DNA of 64,000 nt from Protopterus annectens (Eukaryota > Chordata > Ceratodontiformes > Protopteridae). Below the pieces are notes generated by a model. The model was not told the DNA's origin. It saw only the letters and a program-made list of their open reading frames with translations, and ran no database searches. The position numbers and the translations under genes were made by a program. Where the stretch lies: contig NC_056735.1 in NCBI RefSeq assembly GCF_019279795.1, forward strand, positions 1,935,461,418 to 1,935,525,417, written 5' to 3'. Positions 35,285-45,576 of this stretch are shown piece after piece (position 1 is the first letter of the stretch; every line of letters begins with the position of its first letter).

Positions 35285-35479
35285 AAATGGTCAATAAATT
35301 TTGATGAATGTATAACTACATAGGTGTACACACTGAAGGCTCAAAACACAGTTTAAATACTGTACCAACTGCAATGACAGAAGCGATAACACCCAGAACC
35401 ACTGCTAAAACTTCTTGGGGTTTTATTATTATTGAATAAGAGCCAAATCATCCAATAATCCAACACACAAGGTTTAGGT

Positions 35480-35815
35480 CATCAAACCCAAGGATTAAGA
35501 ACAGTGAAAGTTATGTTAACAACAGCTTCAGTGCTAGCATAGTATGGAGCCATTAAATGGATAACTACCAGATGTAGCATATTTTCTAAAGAATGGTCGT
35601 GTGAATTCATGTTGATTTTAAAAATCTAAGTAATACACATAGGTGAGAAAGATCCATTCTACCTACAACAGAAGATATAGCACTAAGGGCTGCCACTACA
35701 AGACTGTTTTTCATGACATAAGTATTCAGTGGATTCTGGCAAATACATTTTCATTAAAAAAGCTGAAAATCTACATTGTCCCAACAGGAAAGTTTTGTTT
35801 TAAAAGTCTCTGTGC
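35480..35815 (+). mobile_element. Second Gypsy fragment, related to 25.9-27.1 kb
   Basis: 35485-35560 matches 27030-27110 (end of RT), and 35590-35815 matches 25880-25950 plus 26500-26610 (start of RT). Only one 51-bp unit equivalent is present at 35655-35705. The two pieces are in reversed order relative to the element, so this copy is rearranged or derives from two copies. Confidence 0.7.
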
Positions 35816-35865
35816 AACTGACTCTATAATTTGTATCATTAATGATTATCTGGTCACTCCTAATA

Positions 35866-36735
35866 TATTTGTAGATATGATCAGGGCATTCGAAACTGTT
35901 AACCACAATATTCTTCTTATGAAACTGAACAAACTTTATTTTGGCCACAACACTATCAAGTGGTTCCAAAGTTACCAGGAGAATAACATACTCCAAAATC
36001 CACATTAACCACCTCATATCATTGCTTGACATCTTAAACACTGGAGTGCACCAGTGTTCAATTCTGGGTCCCATTCTGTTTACATTATTTATTCAGGGCT
36101 ATACAGATGACTTTCAATCCCTTGATGTCATACTGTATGCAGATGACATCCTTCTATTACAAGCCAGTAAATGCCCATCTGATATCCAGAACAATCTACA
36201 ACAGTCTTTCTCTAAGCATTTCTCATTGCTCACCACTTCAGCCCACTTTTCCCTAGTCAAAAATGTTCTTTTCCCTAAACAGGAAAATAACCTTTCTCCA
36301 ATTACTTTTTAATCTTTTACATAGTACAACATCTTGAAACAGATTAGATCACAGAAAATAAATTTTGCAGGTTTTTCCCTCTTTGTTGACTGCAGATCTC
36401 ACCATTGTAACCTACAACATCTAAAATATCTTCCAGTCACTGAGAGGTTAACTTTTCTCCTAGGCACTCTTGTTCACAAAATACTAAATAGTGGCTATTG
36501 CATACCTCTGTGATGGATACTACCCATCCATGATGACAGTTGCTCCCTAATCCTTAAAACATAAACAGGACAAAGCTTTTACATTAAGTAGACCTCCATA
36601 TATAACAGCTACTGAAGAAAATGCCTTCTCCCACCTAGGCCCAGCATTATGGAACAGATTCCCACTTGAATTAAGGGGTGGGGAATTTCTCATTCAGTTG
36701 AAAAAAGGCCTTCTCTGAATATATGAACAAAGAAA
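35866..36735 (+). pseudogene. L2-like reverse transcriptase and C-terminus
   Basis: FVDMIRAFETVNHNILLMKL (35866-35930; K-A-F-D of the family reads R-A-F-E), WFQSY, GVHQCSILGPILFTLF (36040-36090), LYADDILLLQA (36130-36165, catalytic YADD intact), then a broken thumb. The C-terminal block RPPYITATEENAFSHLGPAL then W-N-R-F-P-L-E-L-R (36590-36680) is typical of L2 and relatives. Stops at several points. Confidence 0.8.
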
Positions 36736-36807
36736 CTGAGTGTACGTGGTTTAGAGGCAATGGTTAACCTCACAATTTGCTGTTAGCTCCAGTAAGACAG
36801 TCATATT

Positions 36808-37155
36808 CTTCTTCTTCTTCTTTCAGCTTTTCCCGGTTAGGGGTCGCCACAGCGGATCACCTGTTCGCTCATGATTGGCAGTGGAGTTTTATGGTGTCGA
36901 GTTGCCAGCCCAGCACCCAACCTTCCACAGTAGGCACACACATGCATGCACTCACACTTAGGGCCAATTTAGAGTGTCCAATCCACCTACAGCATGTCTT
37001 TCGGAAGTGGGAGGAAACCGGAGCACCTGGAGGAAACCCACACGACCACAGGGAGAACATGCAGACTCTGCACAGAAGACACCGCAGCTGAGGATCAAAC
37101 TGGAGAACCTCTTGCTGTGAGTTGGCAACGCTAACTGCTGCACCACCGTGGAAAC
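36808..37155 (-). mobile_element. SINE family S, long form (copy S5)
   Basis: Full-length minus-strand copy with a (CTT)n tail at the left. Flanked by a perfect 19-bp target duplication CCAGTAAGACAGTCATATT (36789-36807 and 37156-37174), the clearest in the window. Inserted in the L2-like LINE 3' region, so younger than it. Confidence 0.95.
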
Positions 37156-37674
37156 CCAGTAAGACAGTCATATTGACATGTTGAATTCTGACAGCGTACT
37201 ACCTCCTGTAGGACAGTCTTTTCATTGTTTGTTATCCTAAATGTTGACTTTTTTGGAAATGTTGAAATTAAATATGAACTTTATATACAAAATATAAATA
37301 GTGTAAACAATTTGAATTCACTGTTAACTCTATCTCTGCAACATTTCTCTGTACATAAAATTAAGTAAGAAGCATAAGGATATGGAACAAGCATATGCTT
37401 GTTCCAAGACCCTTTTAAAAAAGCTTTTAATTTTGAATTTGTTCTTAGGTATTGTATGCTTCTTGGATATTCATGTTGTTTGCTTTGGTTTCTGTACTTT
37501 GGATTGTGGCTGAAAAGGGTATTTGGACAGCTTCACCTACCCAATTACCAAACAGTACATAAATAAATAAATAAACAAATAAATAAAAGTTGGGGACCCT
37601 CCTTGGTTGAGCACATTGTGAAAAAAGATGGAATAAACCTCAAATTGCTTATATCTATACCTATGTCTATGTAT

Positions 37675-37695
37675 TTCTCTCTCTCTCTCACTATT

Positions 37696-37747
<52 letters not shown>

Positions 37748-37775
37748 TATATAGAAAGGTAGATAGATGTACTTA

Positions 37776-37854
<79 letters not shown>
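37675..37854. repeat. (CT)n, (TA)n and (CA)n microsatellite cluster
   Basis: CT tract, TA tract (37700-37752), a short spacer with TAGA units, then CA tract (37787-37854). Confidence 0.97.
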
Positions 37855-37856
<2 letters not shown>

Positions 37857-38117
37857 AGCTCAGCTACTTACACAGCTACTAACCAACTCATTAACTCAGA
37901 CTGCTCCTCTAATATATCATTGACCTTCTTAATGTCTTCATCTACTTCTTATCCCAAACACATATTTCTCCGGCTACCACATACCTCCTGCTGCATATTT
38001 TCTGCGATATAATCCTCACTAGCTCATCACTCACAGAACTTTATCCTTTCTCAGACTAACTACATCTCTGTTGCTATTCAAGGCTTTCTTTTCCACTGCA
38101 GAATGATCACTCTCCCT

Positions 38118-39870
38118 CTTCATAGGTTCATAGGTTCATAGGTAGGTACTAGGCTACTGGCCCTAGGGCCTATATAAGCCTATCCAAGAAGGTACCCTGG
38201 CTTTCGCCACCCAAGAAAATTATTTTCCTATGCCCCTGTCAAGCAGAGCCAAAGAAGTGATCGCCAGGGTAAATTTCCTATTTCCCATCCAATCATCAAG
38301 ATTTTTCTTGAAGAGTGCTAATAAGGAGCTTTGCTTGACATAGATAGGTAATCTGTTCCAGAGTATGAGAAGTCTCTGGGACAGGAATCTATCTCTCCAG
38401 CATGTTCTGTTTATTGTGGTGACAAGGTTTAGGTCCCTAGAGCATGTAGCTTGGCGGGATTGGGACTTCTTTTAGTAGAGCATGTCCAACAGCTCTGGGT
38501 TTGACATAACTTTGAATGTTAGGCAGACATCACCTCTGAGTAGGCAATATGCTATGGAGTAAAGCTGGAGTTTTTTGAGATGGTCTGCATAGGGAATCTA
38601 TTTGAGGCCAGTAATCCTCTTTCTTAGGTATTTCTGCGGCTTTTCCAGTTGTTGTAGATGTCTTGTGAGGTACATACCAAATGTGGTGTTGTACTCTATA
38701 ATGGGTCTAATGAGTGATGAGTAGAGGGGAACAATGACCTTTTTTTCGGTATGAGAAACCTTTTGTGATGGGGCGTGCCATGTAGAAGGATTTCCTGACC
38801 ACTGTGGTGATGTGATTATCAAAGGAGAGACTACTGTCCACCTGTGTCCTAAGGTCTCTTATCACACTTTCATTGTTAAGTAGACAACCACCTATGTGGT
38901 AGCTCATGGGTACAGAATTTCTACCAAAGGGGATGACAATGCACTTTTTGGCATTGAGCTTGAGGCCATGGCTTTGACACCAGGTGTCTATCTCAGTGAG
39001 GCACTTTTGTAGGATGTCCACATCGTTAGGAGTTTCACTTATGGCTCCTTTGCAGTCGTCTGCGAACTTAGTTAGCCAAAGATCTTCTGTGTTAGCCTGT
39101 ACTTCAGAGAAGTAGATACCAAACAGGAGAGGACCCAGGACTGAACCCTGTGGTACTCCACTTGTCACTGGTCTGAAGTCGGATTTGGAGTCTGCTACTT
39201 TCACAGTGTAGGTTCTGTCAGTAAACCAGTTGGCAACCCATCTTGTGACATAGGAATTTATACCAAGTTTAGTGAGTTTATCTATAATTCCAGAGTGGAA
39301 GATGGTGTTGAATGTCTTGGCGAGATCTAGATAGGCTGTGTGAACCACCTTACTCTCATCTATGGCTTTGGTGACTGCTTCAAAGAAGTCTATCGGGTTT
39401 AGGAGACATGATCTGCCTTTTACAAACCTGAACTGTGTGGGGTCCAGAGTTTAGAGATTAGCAATGTCTTTGTTTATGAGTTCCATGATGATACATTCCA
39501 CGGCCTTGCAGACCAGGCTCATCAGGCTAATGGGGTGGTAGTTCCCGGGGTCTGTTGTGGCTCCCCCTTCGTGGAGTGGGATAACCATCACAGCGCACCA
39601 TTCAATGGGCACAAAGCCTGAGGTGAGGCTATGATTGAACATGGTACTTAGGTGGGGTGCCAGTTCATTCTGTAGTTCGTGTAGAATGCAGCCTGGGATG
39701 TTGTCAGGTCCCATGGATGCTGTGTTCTTGGCTTTGGAGAGTGAGGTTTTTACCTGTGCAGCCATGATTACAGGAACTTTGCATTCTTCCGGTATAGAGA
39801 TGGGCCCTTTAGAGGGTGAGAGGGGGGTAAAGTTAGCACTGAACCTATCTGCCAGGATGTTGGCTTTCAA
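38118..39870 (-). mobile_element. CR1-like LINE, copy C, 5'-truncated
   Basis: Minus-strand copy. The 3' end is at the left with three TTCATAGG repeats (38122-38145). The 5' truncation is near 39870, within the linker before RT. It is less broken than copy A: two long frames cover most of RT. Confidence 0.88.
38598..39870 (-). pseudogene. CR1 reverse transcriptase, copy C
   Basis: Frames 39906-39451 and 39348-38707 are in the same frame, separated only by a stop at 39450. They include IPGCILHELQ, HPISLMSLVCKAVECII, HTAYLDLAKTFNTI (KAFD changed to KTFN) and GVPQGSVLGPLLFGIYF. The catalytic box KFADDC is intact (39060-39045), followed by a one-codon deletion relative to copies A and B. A frameshift near 38750 ends the good frame. 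This is the only CR1 copy here with FADD preserved. Confidence 0.82.
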
Positions 39871-40229
39871 ACATGTGTCAGCCCAACCTGGACACCCATT
39901 AATCATTAATCTCGTATTATTGAATGCCTTTCTCCAATAATCTCATTGTATAAACATTTCCTTTAAAGTATGTTTGTTGTACATTATAATCACAAAGATG
40001 TTTTTATATTATTTTTATGAGTGTAGCCTCCCAAACTGCCTTGGCATATTTTTTTTTATAAAAGATTCACTTTAATGTATGTGTTTTACCTAGTGAAATT
40101 AATTCATTGTTTAATTTGTAATATGTCTTGGTTACAAATGATTTTACTTTAAAACTTGTTTTGCACATTTTCATAATAATTTTTTTATATGTAACCATAG
40201 AGTTTTTCTCCCCCTGCAATCGCCGAAAA
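39871..40229. other. No gene recognised
   Basis: AT-rich flank of CR1 copy C. No protein-like frame. Confidence 0.4.
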
Positions 40230-40286
40230 ATGGTTTCAATTCCCAGTTGGACTTTCCCAGTAAACAAATGGAAGTAAAATATAAAA

Positions 40287-40316
<30 letters not shown>
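40230..40316 (+). mobile_element. Possible SINE 3' piece with (AAAT)n tail
   Basis: GGTTTCAATTCCCAG (40232-40246) resembles a tRNA B box and is followed within 50 bases by an (AAAT)n tract. Too short to assign to a family. Confidence 0.3.
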
Positions 40317-40318
<2 letters not shown>

Positions 40319-40901
40319 GCAAAAAATTATTCTGTCTCTTGTCATCAAAAGTATTTTGCAGGCGGGCTCAAGACAAAGCACTTTTGAGGATTACCACAGG
40401 CATTTTACACATTTTCTTACACTGTCAAGAATTTCTATGGTAAGCATCATATTAAGGCTAGGGTATGTATGCCAGAATAAAACATCTTCCTACACCACAG
40501 GACATGAAAGATGTCATCTACAGACTACTGACTAGCTTGATACAATGCAGGTGCCATGCAGAGTAACGGTTTGCTCAGTTACTCAGAAGTTAAGGGCAAA
40601 GTCTTATCATAGACCTTTACTACATTTTTACAAACAAGCATAAAGAGCTATTTAACACAATGTAGTCAATCCTTACCCAATTCTCTAAAATTAACATCCA
40701 ACCTGCATAATGAATACATTTCCTTAGATAATATTTTATTTTACATTTGTTGACCGGGCTAGTCTAGCTGGAGATATTTCCATTTTCAGTAGAGGCCCGG
40801 GGAGAAAAGCTCCACAGAGAATACATAAAGAAAAACATCATAGTGTTTGTAAGAAAGTTAGTAAAAGACAAAAACTAACAACTCTACAATTTCATATTAT
40901 T
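40317..40901. other. No gene; SINE-like fragment at 40745-40815
   Basis: Mostly unrecognised. 40745-40815 (CCATTTTCAGTAGAGGCCCG, GGAGAAAAGCTCC) matches the 3' part of the SINE variant at 17085-17130, so it is likely another copy of that tail. Confidence 0.35.
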
Positions 40902-41153
40902 ACTAAATGAGTTAGTTACTAACACACACAGTTGCAGTCCAAAAAACCTTATACAAACATAAAAAATACTTTGTATGATAAAGATACTAAATGAATGAAT
41001 TACTACCACACACAGTTATAGTCCAAAAAACCTTATAGAAAGATAAAAAATACTTTGTATGATAAAGATACTAAATGAATGAATTACTACCACACACAGT
41101 TATAGTCCAAAAAACATTATAGAAAGATAAAAAATATGTTGTATGATAAAGAT
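40902..41153. repeat. 84-bp tandem repeat, 3 units
   Basis: Units start with ACTAAATGA at 40902, 40986 and 41070. Units two and three are almost identical; the first is more diverged. Confidence 0.93.
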
Positions 41154-41429
41154 ACTGGGTAGGAAGTAAGAGAAAAGAGAGCTAAGAATAAGGGAAGTTA
41201 GAAGGGATTAGTTATGGAAAGGAGAGCAAGTAAGACAGTCAACAAGCAAAGAAGTATTAGGAAGACAAGTGGGAGTAGAAGAAGAAAGCCAAGTGGAAGA
41301 AAGAGTCAGCGAGAAGTAGGAGGTAATTTTAAAGTAGAGTATGAATATGAATATGACTACCAGTTATGTGACTCTGCTCCATTGGAATAAAATATCAGCA
41401 GTCAAATATTGGTGCAAGAATATTTAATA
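41154..41429. other. Purine-rich stretch, no gene
   Basis: Strongly A/G-biased plus strand (41160-41340). It adjoins the 3' end of the Penelope remnant and may be part of its terminal region. Confidence 0.35.
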
Positions 41430-43321
41430 TTTAATAATACAACTGGCTACTGAAAAAATTTATTAAATTCACAGTCTCTGGTGCCTCGGCTTGTCAGCCT
41501 TCAAGGAGTCATACATAAAAATGGCCAAAAGATATTTATAGAACCAATCAATAAAATAATTAAGCACTTAATTAATAATTCAATCAAATCAAATATTTTC
41601 AGTTTAACTCGCAATTCAGGCCAAAAGGCTATAAGGTGTTAAATTTCAAATTACAAATTAAAAACAGATTCCTTATAAAGAAGTTTCTTTCAAAGAGCAG
41701 TTTTCCCAGTTCTCGCTCATATTTAATCATGAATCATGCCTCATAATAATGGGAAGTCACTATTATGTTTTTCTTTAAAATGGACAGCAACAAAGCTTTC
41801 ATTTTTTGTTTCTTAATGTCACCGAGATGCTCTTGGAGTCTCATTCTAAATTTCCTCTTGCCTTCCCCGATATAGTACAAATTGCATGGACATTTGAGGG
41901 CATAAATAATACCCTCAGTTTTACATTAAAAAAACACCAGCCAAATAAAAATTAACAACATTAATCTTCTTAAAAGAATCCACCACATACTTACAAACAT
42001 TGTGACTGCCATAAGGCAAGGTAACCAACAATAATGGGTTCCTAATAATAGTAACATCAGGGGAAGCAAAGTGACTACTAACTAACAAATGTTTTAAGTT
42101 ATGTCCATGACTATAAGAAATAGAAGGAATTTCCCATAATATTTTATATAATTCCAGTGCCTCTAACTGAAAATTTCCAATAGTATTTCAATAAGTCACC
42201 TATTGTGTCACTTAAAACATTATATAGCATGTCACAATATATTTTTCTCTTATCTTGTCAATATTTACTTTGTCTTTATTCCTATAACTAATATTTTGGA
42301 CTTGTACATTACTCTGCCCTACAATTCTCTATAATGCCATATTTACTGAGTCATGGTCATAGCCCTATCTATAAACATGTTTAAGGTCTTGTTAGCTTCC
42401 TGATGAAAGTCTATTTGATTACTACAAATCCTATACAAGGGTGCCTCATTATATGATTCAATATTACTTTTTCTCATAAACTAATTCATCCTCCAGATGC
42501 TCACAGCACATATGTGCATATTGTGTATGATGCATTATAACAATTTTATTTCCTTTATCTTAAGGTTTTATTACAAGATCTCTTCTATTACTCATCTCCT
42601 TTAAAGCATCCCACTCTGTCCTAGTTAAGTTATAATGAATGTTAGACTTCTTTCTCATAAAACATTCATATACCTCCTCAACATTGTAGTTAAACATTGT
42701 TGAAAATTGCTTTATATATTCATTAGTTGTTGTTGCTGTGTCTTTTGGCTTTTCCCGGTTAGGGGCCGCCACAGCGGAACTCCGGTCCGCTAATGATTGG
42801 TAGTTGATTTTTACGTGCTGAGTTACCAGCCCTGATGCACAACCTTCAACGAAGGTGCACCCATTCACACATGTCTCCACGCAGAAGACGCTCTAGCTGA
42901 GAATCGAACCTGACAGCGTCTTACAGTGAGGCGACAACGCTACTGCAGCACTACCACCGCGGGCTCCATTAGTATATGGGGGAATTAAAGTGCTCTTAAA
43001 TTTAATATCCACAGTGTCAAGCAGACAATAGGTATTTGGAACAATATCATTACTTATCTCAGAAACACATGAAACAAATCCATCATCAGAATACACTGTA
43101 TAACTCATATCACTGTGTGTAATATTTTCAAAATTTTACTATAAAAATACTTCAAATGAAACTTGCAAACCAAGTGGAATATTTCTTGCTTTAAAATACA
43201 AAGGCATGGTAAAACTGTAGGCATGAACTTGAGACTCAAATTTAAAACTTCTGTTTGTCAAGTTCCCCTTCAATAAACACATCACACCAAATGACATTTG
43301 ATGACCTTTATTAAACTTCAT
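41430..43321 (-). mobile_element. Penelope-like element remnant (PLE3), internally deleted
   Basis: Minus-strand order: N-terminal region with ARNIPLGLQVSF (43190-43150) and SYTVYSDDGF, a SINE insertion, then EYIKQFSTMFNYN, LTRTEWDALKEM and DLVIKP (42570-42560, start of RT). The RT palm is missing; sequence passes to the post-RT region and a GIY-YIG block (about 41930-41830: IIYALK, CPCNLYYIGEGKRKF, RLQEHLGDIK). The terminal region near 41510-41470 contains a degraded version of the structured motif. GIY-YIG nuclease plus telomerase-like RT defines Penelope elements. Confidence 0.75.
42728..42966 (-). mobile_element. SINE family S, short form (copy S6)
   Basis: Minus-strand short-form SINE with (AAC)n tail at the left. 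Flanked by the 7-bp duplication CATTAGT (42721-42727, 42967-42973). Its removal rejoins the PLE3 frame between IPPYTN and EYIKQF. Confidence 0.92.
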
Positions 43322-43391
43322 AACATAGCTTTGTACACCAAATTCAGTAAATACAACTAACCATACTATAGTTGATTCTAAATACAGCGTA

Positions 43392-43672
43392 ACATCCTTG
43401 TAATGTTAATCAGGGCAACGTACCTACTCACCCTGCCCCAGAAAGCAGCGTCCATACCTCTGCTCACTTACTTTACTTATGAAATACCATCCTTGTAATA
43501 TTAATCAGGGCAGCATACCTACTCACCCTGCCAAGTAAGCAGCGTCCATACCTCTACTCGCTTACTTTACTTATGAAGCACCATCCTTTTAATATTAATC
43601 AGGGCAGCGTACCTACTCACCCTGCCCAGTAAGCAGGGTCCATACCTCTGCTCCTTACTTTACTTATGAAGC
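43392..43672. repeat. 94-bp tandem repeat, 3 units
   Basis: Units beginning (A)CATCCTT-TAAT-TTAATCAGGGCA at about 43392, 43486 and 43580, with a partial start at 43673. Each contains GTACCTACTCACCCTGCC and TTACTTTACTTATGAA. It lies just upstream of an open frame and could be promoter monomers of a retroelement 5' region. Confidence 0.9.
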
Positions 43673-43702
43673 AGCATCCTATCTCACTTCATACACCATT
43701 CA

Positions 43703-44026
43703 TTGAAATACCATCCACCAAATAAGCTGCATCCTTTCCTCCGCTTGCTTATCTATTCAGCAAGCTTCCCACAACTGCTCATTTTCCTTTCCTCAGATCT
43801 TAAAATGAACATCCAGACACCAGAGGGGGAACAGAAGAGGGCAAGCCTATCCCTCTATTCTGCCATCCAGCCTGATCAGGCTGTTCCCCCTCACTTCTAC
43901 CCAAAATTGTTCAACCCACTACCTCCCATAAAGGGAAGGGTTAAGGCAAATATCATTCGGTGCACCCATCATCTGTACAGCACCTTCAAATCCCATCATA
44001 AACTCACCTTGACATACCATCACTAA
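43703..44026 (+). other. Unassigned 107-codon open frame after tandem repeats
   Basis: Open frame with an internal Met at 43806 (MNIQTPEGEQ...). Composition is plausible but no family is recognised. The same C-rich plus strand texture continues to 44499 and resumes at 52430-52670 beyond the Penelope pair, so the pair may have inserted into one older element of which this is part. Confidence 0.2.
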
Positions 44027-44499
44027 AGCACACCCTAATGAAACTAAAGTAGGATTACCCGTGACCCCACTATACCACCGGAACATCCACACGCAGAGAA
44101 TACATACGCTTTTAAAATGCTTCCTTCAAAGCAGCAATCCTGGCTCAACCTGAATGGAATGACCACTTAAAACACTGACTATAACCCCTTGAACTCGAAT
44201 CGACACCCAATCAAGGACAACTGGTATCAAGTCTCTAACCCAGAACCCTGTCAACTGTAGCATATCACCTTAGCCCACCAAACTAGCCAGTTCTAGATAT
44301 GCAGAAACCAGATTACTGTAAAGAATAGTCTAACTGCAAAATTTTAATGACTTAACCTAAGTGCCAGAAAATCAGCACCCCTTGACCTAGTTCCTGAAAA
44401 CTTGCCTATGCCCAGCAATGAAGCCCTCTATGTGCCCAGCCATAAACACCCCCACTTCACTCATTACCAAATGACAATCCAAACTTATAACCCAAGCCA
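44027..44499. other. C/A-rich flank, no gene recognised
   Basis: Sequence with many short Pro-rich frames and stops; possible continuation of the element carrying the 94-bp repeats. Confidence 0.35.
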
Positions 44500-44585
44500 A
44501 GTGCAATAAAAATAAACGTTGGTAGCACATGGCTGACAGCAATAATCGTTTAATACAAAACAAAAAAACAAAAACCAGTAAGCGA

Positions 44586-44612
44586 TTTCATGGATCAACT
44601 CTGCTTCCTCAG
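44586..44612 (-). ncRNA. Hammerhead-like core, PLE1 left terminal region
   Basis: Minus strand CTGAGGAAG...CATGAAA; helix II region mutated relative to the copy at 51986. Same position in the terminal repeat as 49129-49155. Confidence 0.3.
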
Positions 44613-44837
44613 AGTGATACAAAAAAATTTATAGAAAGCATTTATTTAAAACAATTCAAAAATCACACATGCCAATCACAGAAGAGCATTAATTAAAGCA
44701 TTACATCTGCCATTGCCTTCCTTAAAGGCATATGTGCATATTTAAAAAGTAGTACATAAATAAATGTTTAAAATGTTAAAATAACAACAATAAACAACCA
44801 TAAAAATATTGAATAGTGTTAAAATATAAATATTATA

Positions 44838-45538
44838 CAACAACGCCCCCATTAATATTCCAAAACATGCATGCTGATAGGTCAGCATGCATGTTGTAAA
44901 TCAGACTTATACTAATGGAAAAATAAGTCTTTTTTTCACAGCAATGAAGAACGCAAGATCTCCGTTGCTTTTTACACACTGTCTCGCTATGTTAAAGGAG
45001 TTTAACATAGCGAGACAGCTTTAAAAAAAGTAACGGGAAATTTTGCTTTCTCCTTTGCTTTTTTTAAAACTGTCTCGCTATGTTAAATGGGTTTAACATA
45101 GTGAGACAGCTTTAAAAAAAGAAACAGAGATTCTCTGTTGCTTTTTTTAAAGCTGTCTCGCTATGTTAAACTCTTTTAACATAGCGAGACAGTTTGTAAA
45201 AAGCAACAGAGATCTTGCTTTCTCCATTGCTTCCACCCACAGCTCTGATGTACTGCATAAGCATATGTATGCGCAGTACATCACAACTGCCACAGAATAC
45301 CAGACAGCTGCGGAAGGGTAGCAAGGAGGCATTATAATGCCATTATTTAAGAAAAGTAATTATATTTTTTCTTAAATAATGTAATTGTTTAATAGCAATA
45401 ACCCACTTCTTTGTGTGGGTAATGCTGGATTTACCCACGGGTGTCTTTGTTTGGCCACTCGGGCTTCACCCTCATGACCAAACCACACCAACCGTGGGTA
45501 AATACAGCATTACCCGTGCCCAGGCATGGGTTATTGCT
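44838..45538. mobile_element. Palindrome-rich foldback insertion in PLE1
   Basis: 701-bp insertion absent from PLE2, flanked by a perfect 8-bp direct repeat ATATTATA (44830-44837 and 45539-45546). It contains at least eight inverted repeats: 44864-44895 (14-bp arms), 44903-44930, a compound foldback 44941-45230, 45246-45283, 45328-45341 (perfect 14-bp palindrome), 45341-45381 (15-bp arms) and 45393-45538 (about 48-bp arms). No open frame of note. The 8-bp duplication suggests a hAT-type mechanism, but the outermost ends match only weakly (CAACAACGCC versus AGCAATAACC). Confidence 0.85.
44941..45230. repeat. Compound foldback: three tandem 40-nt hairpins in a larger inverted repeat
   Basis: Three hairpins with the same 18-base arm CTGTCTCGCTATGTTAAA at 44979-45018, 45070-45109 and 45153-45192. 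Loops are GGAG, TGGG and CTCT-like; only hairpin 2 has an arm mismatch. Spacers are A-rich or T-rich and include the smaller AACAGAGA/TCTCTGTT inverted repeat at 45123-45140. The outer flanks (AGATC-TGC-type 44941-44978 and 45193-45230) are also complementary, so the whole 290 bases can fold back on itself. Confidence 0.93.
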
Positions 45539-45576
45539 ATATTATAAGGGGAGAAGAACACTCAATGTTTCAGGGC

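Larger units (their letters stand above)
27200..35300 (-). mobile_element. LINE-B, minus strand, split by nested insertions
   Basis: Collinear minus-strand pieces of one non-LTR element: endonuclease (35284-34370), linker and early RT (33900-33530), RT palm (29045-28380), FADD-region and thumb (28137-27600) and C-terminal tail to about 27270. The interruptions are a SINE at 34568-34738, a SINE at 33906-34246, a CR1 at 29047-33529 and a MITE at 28138-28375. Clade is probably within the L2/CR1/Jockey group, not resolved. Confidence 0.75.
35816..37587 (+). mobile_element. L2-like LINE, 3' part
   Basis: The 5' truncated copy starts within RT and ends in a (TAAA)n tail at 37558-37587. Interrupted by SINE S5, whose removal rejoins the 3' untranslated region. 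The tail segment GGCTGAAAAGGG (37509-37520) recurs in the SINE at 14150-14440. Confidence 0.8.
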
